A stretch of 34,032 bases of DNA, taken from assembly GCF_000425025.1 (NCBI RefSeq), contig NZ_AUKZ01000020.1, positions 1 through 34,032 on the forward strand, given 5' to 3'. This DNA is from Streptococcus castoreus DSM 17536 (GTDB lineage: Bacteria > Bacillota > Bacilli > Lactobacillales > Streptococcaceae). The notes beneath the pieces are model-generated. The model was not told where the DNA came from, did no database searches, and saw only the letters and a program-made list of their open reading frames with translations. The first letter of the stretch is position 1; every line of letters begins with the position of its first letter. Of the stretch, positions 28,474-34,032 are shown in pieces. Both the position numbers and the translations under genes were made by a program.

Positions 28474-29766
28474 TTGAAAAAAAGACATATTAACAAATTA
28501 GCCTGCCGTTACGGCTTAACCTCAGCTGCCGTTTTGTTAATGGCTATGGGGACAACAGTACAGGCAGCTAGTAGTACACAAGCAAGTATCAGTTCAGTTA
28601 AATCATCGTTAACATCTTTGACAGAGGCACAAGGTAAATTTCCAACTTTAAGTAGTTACTTGAAGTCAACCACAGCTGATAAGGACGGAGTTAAGGATTA
28701 TTTAGAAAAATTAGAGGAATTCTTGAAAGCATACTTTGCTGCACGTAATCCGTTTGATACAAATGTTTATCGTATGGTAGAGATGCTAGATAACAAACCA
28801 GGGGTTCCAGGACCCGCTGGACCTAAGGGAGAAGCTGGTAAAAATGGTGAGCGCGGTCCAGCCGGTCCGCAAGGACCTAAAGGGGATCGTGGTGAAAAAG
28901 GTCCAATTGGTTCAACCGGTCCACGAGGATTTAAAGGAGATACCGGGATAGCTGGACCTAAGGGAGAAAAAGGTGAGAAAGGTGAGAAGGGAGATCCTGG
29001 TAAAGATGGTGCCCAAGGTCCGGTTGGACCTCAAGGTGAAAAAGGCGAACAAGGACCAATGGGACCTCAAGGACAGCCCGGTGCCCAAGGTGAGAAAGGA
29101 GAGAAAGGTGACCAAGGAATCCAAGGAGAAACTGGTCCAATGGGACCTCAAGGAGAGCAAGGACCAAAAGGTGATACTGGTCAAGCTGGCAAAGATGGTG
29201 CTAAAGGCGAAAAAGGAGATAAAGGAGAAGCCGGAGCAGCAGGTCGAGATGGACTAGATGGTAAAGACGGCAAAGATGGTGCCCAAGGTGAGCGCGGGGA
29301 GAAAGGTGACAAGGGGGACCAAGGTATCCAAGGCGACAAGGGCGATACTGGTGCTCCAGCTGTGCCAGAAGTTCCCCAAAAACCTGAAGCTCCAAATCAA
29401 CCAGAAGGACAACCAAAGAAACCTGAGGTTCCAAACCAACCAGAAGAACAGCCAAAGAACCCTGAGGTTCCAAGCCAACCAGAGGAACAGCCCAAAAAAC
29501 CTGAAGTTCCAAGTCAACCTCAAAATCCAGAAGTAAAACCAACCCCACAGGTGACCCCTTCTGAAAGCCAAAAAGGGGCTGGCACTTCACAGGTTCAAAC
29601 CCCACATCAGGAACAAAAACTGGCTAAACCAGTTGTTAACTCTACATCAGTAAAACACTTGCCAGCTACTGGCGAAACCACTAACCCATTCTTCACAGCG
29701 GCAGCGGTTGCAGTGATGACTAGTGCGGGGCTACTTACTCTATCTGCTAAACGTAGAGAATACTAA
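28474..29766 (+). CDS. scl: Streptococcal collagen-like, LPXTG-anchored surface protein
   Basis: This 430-residue protein has, in order, a signal peptide with the YGLTSAAVLLMAMG core cleaved near residue 31 (VQA-A), and an N-terminal variable domain to about residue 109 that is helical and likely trimerises the chain. Then come 62 uninterrupted Gly-X-Y triplets (residues 110-295), a Pro-rich wall linker with three and a half 13-residue repeats, LPATG (396-400), a hydrophobic segment and KRREY. Sortase would attach it to peptidoglycan. Scl1/Scl2 of S. pyogenes bind matrix and plasma proteins, but the GLPGER integrin motif is absent here. Translation uses TTG at 28474, six bases after AGAGGAGAG. 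No CAAAA repeats follow the start, unlike sclB. Lysine, glutamate and aspartate-rich triplets dominate. Confidence 0.93.
   Translation: MKKRHINKLACRYGLTSAAVLLMAMGTTVQAASSTQASISSVKSSLTSLTEAQGKFPTLSSYLKSTTADKDGVKDYLEKLEEFLKAYFAARNPFDTNVYRMVEMLDNKPGVPGPAGPKGEAGKNGERGPAGPQGPKGDRGEKGPIGSTGPRGFKGDTGIAGPKGEKGEKGEKGDPGKDGAQGPVGPQGEKGEQGPMGPQGQPGAQGEKGEKGDQGIQGETGPMGPQGEQGPKGDTGQAGKDGAKGEKGDKGEAGAAGRDGLDGKDGKDGAQGERGEKGDKGDQGIQGDKGDTGAPAVPEVPQKPEAPNQPEGQPKKPEVPNQPEEQPKNPEVPSQPEEQPKKPEVPSQPQNPEVKPTPQVTPSESQKGAGTSQVQTPHQEQKLAKPVVNSTSVKHLPATGETTNPFFTAAAVAVMTSAGLLTLSAKRREY
29383..29526 (+). repeat. 39-bp tandem repeats encoding the Pro-rich wall linker
   Basis: Three full 39-bp units (29383-29421, 29422-29460, 29461-29499) and a partial fourth encode the 13-residue motif PE[VA]P[NS]QPE[EG]QPK[KN]. 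Copy number may vary between strains. These are coding repeats, not a CRISPR array. Confidence 0.9.
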
Positions 29767-29802
29767 TCTCTTTTCAAAAATAAAACCAAAATACAGTTTT
29801 AG

Positions 29803-29832
29803 AAAGACAGATCAAGCAAGGTCTGTCTTTTT
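29803..29832 (+). terminator. Intrinsic terminator after the collagen-like gene
   Basis: AAAGACAGA (29803-29811) pairs perfectly with TCTGTCTTT (29822-29830), with two more T following. Confidence 0.88.
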
Positions 29833-29976
29833 GCGTCATGTCTTACTAGCTGAAATAGTAGGTCAGTCTATTATCAGTTTAGGAACCATTTCAGCTGGTT
29901 GTGAGCAGTCCTTACATGAAGAGAAAGGATACCAGAAGTGTTGTTTTCCTTACGTGTTTGATAAAAAAGCAAAAAT

Positions 29977-30005
29977 TTGGAAAAAGAAAAAGAGTGTGCT
30001 ATACT
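29977..30005 (+). promoter_or_regulatory. Promoter of adcA
   Basis: TTGGAA (29977-29982), a 17-base spacer and TATACT (30000-30005) preceded by TGC as an extended -10 lie just before the AdcR box. Confidence 0.8.
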
Positions 30006-30019
30006 TAACAGGTAGACTT

Positions 30020-30031
30020 TTAACCAGTTAA
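30020..30031. promoter_or_regulatory. AdcR (zinc) operator
   Basis: TTAACCAGTTAA matches the AdcR/ZitR consensus TTAACYRGTTAA exactly. It lies about 15 bases after the -10 hexamer, over the start of the transcript, so zinc-loaded AdcR should block adcA transcription. A partial second site, TTAACAGGTAGA, overlaps 30005-30016. AAAGGAGG follows as ribosome binding site. Confidence 0.9.
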
Positions 30032-30051
30032 GTATATACAAAGGAGGAATC

Positions 30052-31587
30052 ATGAAAAAGAAAATTCTTTTAATGATTAGTTTTATTGGTTTTTCATTTG
30101 CTTGGCAGCTAGTTCAAGCAAAACAAGTATTAGCAGAGGGGAAAGTAAAAGTAGTGACAACTTTCTATCCTGTCTATGAATTTACTAAAAGTGTTGTCGG
30201 CAGTGCCGGTGAGGTATCTATGCTGATGAAAGCAGGGGCAGAGCCTCATGATTTTGAACCCTCTACAAAAGACATCAAAAAAATTCAAGATGCGAATGCA
30301 TTTGTTTACATGGACGATAATATGGAAACTTGGGTTTCTGATGTGAAAAAATCGTTAAAATCTAAAAAAGTGACCATCGTCAAAGGAACAGGTAACATGC
30401 TGCTGTTAGGAGGGGCTGCTCATGACCACGATCATGAAACGGCTGACAAAAAACAGGATAAAAAGAAAGAACACCACCATGCCTATGATCCGCATGTTTG
30501 GCTATCGCCATATCGGAGCATTACCGTTGTGGAAAACATTCGTGATAGCCTGTCAAAAGCTTACCCAGAAAAAGCTGCCACTTTTAAAGCAAATGCGGCT
30601 ACCTATATTGAAAAGTTGAAAGAACTTGATAAAGACTACACAAACGCTCTTTCAGAAGCAAAGCAAAAGAGTTTTGTGACCCAACATGCTGCCTTTACCT
30701 ATATGGCTCTTGATTATGGCTTAAACCAAATTCCAATTAATGGTGTAACACCTGATACAGAACCATCTGCCAAACGTATTGCAGCCCTTTCAAAATACGT
30801 AAAAAAATATGGTATTAAATATATTTATTTTGAAGAAAATGCCTCAAATAAGGTCGCTAAAACTTTAGCTAAAGAAGCAGGGGTTAAAACAGCTGTCCTT
30901 AGTCCACTTGAAAGCTTAACCGAAAAGCAACTGAAAGCTGGTGATGATTATATCACTGTGATGCGTAAAAACCTTGATGCCTTACGTTTAACAACAGATG
31001 TTGCTGGTAAAGAAATTCTTCCTGAAAAAGATACCACTAAGACAATTTACAATGGTTACTTTAAAGATAAAGAAGTTAAAGACCGTAAATTATCTGATTG
31101 GTCTGGGAATTGGCAATCGGTTTATCCCTATCTCCAAGATGGCACCTTGGATCAAGTTTGGGATTACAAGTCTAAAAAGTCTAAAGGTAAGATGACGGCC
31201 GCTGAATATAAAGACTATTACACTACTGGATATAAAACAGATGTGAAACAAATCAAGATTAATGGTAAGAAAAACACCATGACTTTTGTTCGCAACGGGG
31301 AAAAGAAAACTTTCACTTATAAGTATGTTGGAAAAGAAATCTTGACTTATCCTAAAGGAAATCGTGGTGTGCGTTTCATGTTTGAAGCCAAGGAAACAGA
31401 TGCTGGTGAATTCAAATATGTTCAGTTTAGTGACCATGCCATTGCACCAGAAAAAGCAGAGCATTTCCATTTGTACTGGGGAGGTGAAAGCCAAGAAAAG
31501 CTTCACAAAGAGTTAGAAAATTGGCCAACCTATTACCGTTCAAGTTTATCTGGTCGCCAAATCGCTCAAGAAATCAATGCCCACTAA
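30052..31587 (+). CDS. adcA: Zinc-binding protein AdcA with fused ZinT domain
   Basis: This 511-residue extracellular protein has a ZnuA-like cluster 9 substrate-binding domain (about residues 31-310) and a C-terminal ZinT domain (about 335-511) with the HAIAPEKAEHFHLYWG motif. Zinc ligands include His66 in EPHDFEP, His148 in PHVWLSP, and a His-rich loop at about 124-143. It delivers zinc to the AdcCB transporter, whose genes are not here. The N-terminus is a signal peptide ending in QAKQVLAEG without any cysteine, so the lipobox expected for a lipoprotein is missing; it may be secreted or held by an uncleaved helix. Control is by AdcR. The gene stands alone between two terminators. Confidence 0.95.
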   Translation: MKKKILLMISFIGFSFAWQLVQAKQVLAEGKVKVVTTFYPVYEFTKSVVGSAGEVSMLMKAGAEPHDFEPSTKDIKKIQDANAFVYMDDNMETWVSDVKKSLKSKKVTIVKGTGNMLLLGGAAHDHDHETADKKQDKKKEHHHAYDPHVWLSPYRSITVVENIRDSLSKAYPEKAATFKANAATYIEKLKELDKDYTNALSEAKQKSFVTQHAAFTYMALDYGLNQIPINGVTPDTEPSAKRIAALSKYVKKYGIKYIYFEENASNKVAKTLAKEAGVKTAVLSPLESLTEKQLKAGDDYITVMRKNLDALRLTTDVAGKEILPEKDTTKTIYNGYFKDKEVKDRKLSDWSGNWQSVYPYLQDGTLDQVWDYKSKKSKGKMTAAEYKDYYTTGYKTDVKQIKINGKKNTMTFVRNGEKKTFTYKYVGKEILTYPKGNRGVRFMFEAKETDAGEFKYVQFSDHAIAPEKAEHFHLYWGGESQEKLHKELENWPTYYRSSLSGRQIAQEINAH

Positions 31588-31599
31588 TTATCATTAAAA

Positions 31600-31634
31600 A
31601 ATCAACCTAAAGATCTCTTTAGGTTGATTTTTTG
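31600..31634 (+). terminator. Intrinsic terminator after adcA
   Basis: AATCAACCTAAAGA (31600-31613) and TCTTTAGGTTGATT (31616-31629) are perfectly complementary and lead into a T run. Confidence 0.92.
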
Positions 31635-31686
31635 TTTCATTTCTTTTATTTTTGATAAAAAAAGTTTAATATTTCTCAAGAATACC

Positions 31687-31715
31687 TTGACGATAACTTA
31701 ATATTATAATATACT
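31687..31715 (+). promoter_or_regulatory. Promoter of gntR-agaS-lacD
   Basis: TTGACG (31687-31692), a 17-base spacer and TATACT (31710-31715) are close to consensus, 33 bases before the gntR ATG. Confidence 0.85.
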
Positions 31716-31720
31716 TTAAG

Positions 31721-31732
31721 TGGTTATAACAA
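31721..31732. promoter_or_regulatory. Candidate GntR-type operator at gntR
   Basis: TGGTTATAACAA resembles the TGGTnnnnACCA half-symmetry of the nagA operator and contains the palindrome GTTATAAC. It overlaps the expected transcript start, fitting autorepression by the downstream GntR protein. Confidence 0.55.
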
Positions 31733-31747
31733 GTTAGAGGTGATTGG

Positions 31748-32470
31748 ATGGAAAAGGAACAACCGCTCTATTTACAGCTTGTCGATGCCTTGGAAGTTAA
31801 AATCAGAAAGAGCATGGCAGCCAATGATAAATTATTGTCTGAACGAGAACTGAGTGAGTGTTACGGTGTTAGTCGCATTACTGTTAGACTAGCCCTTAAA
31901 GAATTAGAATTACGAGGTTTAATCTATAAAAAGCAGGGGAAAGGAACCTATGTTTCAGGAATTAAGGAACCTGCAACTGATTTGTCCAGCACGTATAGCT
32001 TCACAGAACAGATGAAAAAAATGGGAAAGATTCCCAAAACGAAGATTCTTTCCTTTGAACAGCACCCAATAACCCCTTATTTATCAAGGCTTTTAGAGTT
32101 AGATACTGATATAGATGTTTTTGAATTAGAGCGTCTTAGGATTGCTGATGAGATGCCTTTAATGTTTGAGCGGTCTTATATTCCAGCAGCAGTATTTTCT
32201 GGGTTGACGGTTGAAAACTTGGAACAAAAACCTTTGTATGAGTTATTTGCTGAAGATTTTCAAGAGACAATCCGCCTAGCGGAGGAGGAGTTTTATGCCA
32301 GTATTGCCCTAGATTATGAGGCAAATCTTTTAGGGATAAAAAAGGGAGATCCCGTCTTACATATTATTCGTAAAACGTATAATGATAAAAATATTTTAAT
32401 TGAATTTACCTTTAGTATTGCAAGGGCGGATCAATTTAGGTACCGTATCCAACATCGCCCAAATGGCTAA
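31748..32470 (+). CDS. GntR/HutC-family regulator with UTRA domain
   Basis: This 240-residue protein has an N-terminal winged helix (about residues 1-70; SERELSECYGVSRITVRLALKEL is read as the recognition region) and a C-terminal UTRA ligand domain (about 90-235) with FELERLRIADEMPLMFERSYIP. NagR/YvoA and AgaR-type members sense phosphorylated amino sugars. Its place at the head of agaS-lacD suggests it controls that operon in response to a galactosamine- or glucosamine-derived phosphate. The ATG follows TTAGAGGTGATT. agaS starts 20 bases after its stop. Confidence 0.88.
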   Translation: MEKEQPLYLQLVDALEVKIRKSMAANDKLLSERELSECYGVSRITVRLALKELELRGLIYKKQGKGTYVSGIKEPATDLSSTYSFTEQMKKMGKIPKTKILSFEQHPITPYLSRLLELDTDIDVFELERLRIADEMPLMFERSYIPAAVFSGLTVENLEQKPLYELFAEDFQETIRLAEEEFYASIALDYEANLLGIKKGDPVLHIIRKTYNDKNILIEFTFSIARADQFRYRIQHRPNG

Positions 32471-32490
32471 AAATAATTGGAGGTTATTAA

Positions 32491-33669
32491 ATGTTTTCAA
32501 AAACACAAGCAGAACTGGAAGCGCTTGGTGCAGTGATTACTGCCAAGGAAATTCAGCAAGAGCCCCGTTTGTGGCAAGAAACCATTGGTTCTTTTTGGCA
32601 AAAACAGGATCAAGTTGTTTCTTTTTTAAATAAGGTTTGCGAAAGCGCTAACAAAGATAAGGTGAAAGTGATCTTCACAGGAGCAGGGACTTCTGAATAT
32701 GTGGGAAATACGATTTGTCCTTATGTGACCATGGCTGGAGATCGACATCGCTATTGTTTTAGTAGTTTAGCTTCAACAGACCTTGTTGCTGCCCCGCATT
32801 ATTATTTATTTGAGGAAGAGACCGTCCTCTTGGTTTCTTTTGCAAGAAGTGGTAATAGTCCTGAAAGTGTAGCAGCTGTTGATTTGGTGAACCAGTTAGT
32901 TCCTAATGCTTATCATTTGATCATTACATGTGCTAAAGATGGGGAATTGGCGAGAAAAGGCCAGAGAGATGATCGTTCTTATGTTTATTTAATGCCAGAT
33001 GACTCCAATGATGCAGGTTTTGCCATGACTGGAAGTTTCACCTGTATGATGTTGGCTGCCCTACTCATTTTTGATTCCCAAACAAGCCTTGAACAAAAAC
33101 AAACTTATGTTGATGAAATGGTTTTAGCTGGACAAGCTATTATTGGCAATGAAAAGGAATTGCAAAGACTTGTTGATTTAGATTTTAACCGTTTGGTTTA
33201 TTTGGGGTCAGGTCCATTAGCGAAGTTAACACAAGAGGCTCAGCTCAAGATTTTAGAACTGACAGCTGGCAAGATTGCAACGCTTTATGACTCTTCTATG
33301 GGATTTAGGCATGGTCCCAAATCTTTTGTTGACAATAAAACCTTGGTAATTGGTTTTGTAGCAAATGATCCTTATGTTAGACAATACGACTTGGATATTT
33401 TAGAAGAAGTAAAAGCAGATGCCATTGCTCTTGATACGGTAGCTGTTTTGCAGACTGGGCAAGAAAACTTTGGTGGGCATCAATTATGTTTAGACTTGTC
33501 ACAGTTATTACCGGAAGCTTATTTAGCTTTCCCTATGATTTTGGTGGCTCAACTGTTAGCACTCTTGTCATCTATTAAAGTTGGTAATCTTCCTGATACA
33601 CCATCTGCCACAGGGACCGTTAATCGTGTGGTTAAAGGGGTTACCATTCACGAATACACTAGCAATTAG
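32491..33669 (+). CDS. agaS: AgaS-type sugar isomerase (SIS domain), galactosamine-6-phosphate deaminase/isomerase
   Basis: This 392-residue protein has two SIS domains, with VIFTGAGTSEYVGN at about residues 55-68 and VSFARSGNSPESVAAV at about 115-130 in the first, and YLGSGPLAKL, MGFRHGPKSF in the second. AgaS enzymes convert galactosamine 6-phosphate to tagatose 6-phosphate with loss of ammonia. LacD downstream would cleave the product once phosphorylated by a kinase (LacC type) that is not in this window. TTGGAGG precedes the ATG. The lacD start lies nine bases after the stop. Confidence 0.92.
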   Translation: MFSKTQAELEALGAVITAKEIQQEPRLWQETIGSFWQKQDQVVSFLNKVCESANKDKVKVIFTGAGTSEYVGNTICPYVTMAGDRHRYCFSSLASTDLVAAPHYYLFEEETVLLVSFARSGNSPESVAAVDLVNQLVPNAYHLIITCAKDGELARKGQRDDRSYVYLMPDDSNDAGFAMTGSFTCMMLAALLIFDSQTSLEQKQTYVDEMVLAGQAIIGNEKELQRLVDLDFNRLVYLGSGPLAKLTQEAQLKILELTAGKIATLYDSSMGFRHGPKSFVDNKTLVIGFVANDPYVRQYDLDILEEVKADAIALDTVAVLQTGQENFGGHQLCLDLSQLLPEAYLAFPMILVAQLLALLSSIKVGNLPDTPSATGTVNRVVKGVTIHEYTSN

Positions 33670-33678
33670 GAGGGATCA

Positions 33679-34032
33679 ATGCGTCACTTATCTCAAGCAA
33701 AATACAAATTTTTAGAAAAAGTCAGCCAGGAAGGGCTTATATCATCTCTAGCATTTGACCAACGTGGAGCCCTAAAACGGATGATGGCAGCTCATCAATC
33801 GACACCACCAACCGTTGCGCAAATGGAAGCCCTCAAAGTCTTGGTGTCAGAGGAATTAACCCCCTATGCCTCTTCTATTTTGCTAGATCCGCAATACGGT
33901 CTACCCGCAACGAAGGCTCGTGACGAAACAGCAGGTCTGCTTTTGGCTTATGAAAAAACAGGCTACGATGCCACCACCACAAGTCGTCTACCAGATTGTC
34001 TCACCGAATGGTCAGTCAAACGCCTAAAAGAA
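33679..34032 (+). CDS. lacD: Tagatose-1,6-bisphosphate aldolase, N-terminal part (runs off the window end)
   Basis: Residues 1-118 of LacD, starting [19 protein letters not shown] after an AGGAGGG ribosome binding site. [12 protein letters not shown] near residue 25 and [12 protein letters not shown] near 66 are typical of the family. The frame is open to the last base. The final 36 bases are the first 36 of the window, so this piece and 1-663 together make one intact 326-codon gene. The operon supplies AgaS and LacD but no kinase between them. Confidence 0.95.
   Translation, partial: MRHLSQAKYKFLEKVSQEGLISSLAFDQRGALKRMMAAHQSTPPTVAQMEALKVLVSEELTPYASSILLDPQYGLPATKARDETAGLLLAYEKTGYDATTTSRLPDCLTEWSVKRLKE
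33997..34032 (+). repeat. 36-bp terminal direct repeat (copy of 1-36)
   Basis: Bases 33997-34032 are identical to bases 1-36 and in the same lacD reading frame. The match runs exactly to both ends of the window, as expected for overlapping ends of a circular sequence or for a repeat unit of 33,996 bp. Confidence 0.98.

Noticed and set aside
29383..29526. Regular 39-bp repeats that could suggest a CRISPR-like array
   Set aside because: They are contiguous without unique spacers and encode the Pro-rich linker of the LPXTG protein in frame.
28912..29605. Several long open frames antisense to or out of frame with the collagen-like gene
   Set aside because: They arise from the regular Gly-X-Y codon pattern, have no ribosome binding sites, and give low-complexity translations.
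29723..30031. 102-codon open frame overlapping the end of scl
   Set aside because: It runs through the scl terminator and the adcA promoter and AdcR box, and has no ribosome binding site.

Overview
The window is chromosomal DNA of a low-GC Gram-positive coccus, most likely a pyogenic-group Streptococcus close to S. pyogenes, S. dysgalactiae or S. canis. The evidence is the rsmH-ftsL-pbp2x-mraY cluster, a zinc-binding AdcA with a C-terminal ZinT domain, a streptococcal collagen-like LPXTG protein, and the set agaS, lacD, nagA, glyQS, glpK, fsa and tkt. Several proteins look related to, but not identical with, the S. pyogenes versions I remember, so I do not name a species. I see no prophage, insertion sequence, CRISPR array, rRNA or tRNA.

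Layout. 1-663 is the C-terminal two thirds of lacD. Next come a TRIC-family membrane protein and a HAD phosphatase (1.4-2.9 kb), a reverse-strand TetR regulator, a DegV protein, and a reverse-strand membrane-anchored repeat protein (2.9-5.4 kb). A Na/phosphate cotransporter-like protein, nagA behind a GntR-type operator, and a methyltransferase-like membrane protein fill 5.9-9.6 kb. A T-box riboswitch with an unusually long spacer precedes glyQ-glyS (9.6-13.3 kb). Then follow a DUF896 protein, glpK (without glpO or glpF), fsa and tkt (13.4-18.5 kb), and an ABC ATPase-permease pair (19.1-21.5 kb). The cell-division and peptidoglycan cluster rsmH-ftsL-pbp2x-mraY and a DEAD-box helicase occupy 21.8-27.8 kb. 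A collagen-like surface protein lies behind a 13-C tract (28.3-29.8 kb). The window closes with AdcR-controlled adcA and a gntR-agaS-lacD operon (31.7 kb to the end).

The most striking structural fact is that the last 36 bases (33997-34032) are identical to the first 36. Joining the ends through them rebuilds one uninterrupted 326-codon lacD, with the catalytic lysine falling at residue 205, the position known for this enzyme. The window therefore reads as a closed circle, or one unit of a tandem array, of 33,996 bp rather than an arbitrary chromosomal slice. An assembly overlap is the simplest explanation. A tandem duplication or excised circle carrying pbp2x and mraY is the biologically interesting alternative.

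Metabolically the genes centre on sugar, amino-sugar and glycerol use (nagA, agaS, lacD, glpK, fsa, tkt) and on cell-wall growth. Readable controls include a T-box, an AdcR box, a GntR-type operator, CcpA cre-like sites and many intrinsic terminators. I did not find a clearly new defence or mobile system. The points worth a second look are the circular ends, the glyQ leader with a decoy copy of the glyQ start, the poly-C tract before the collagen-like gene, and AdcA without a lipobox.
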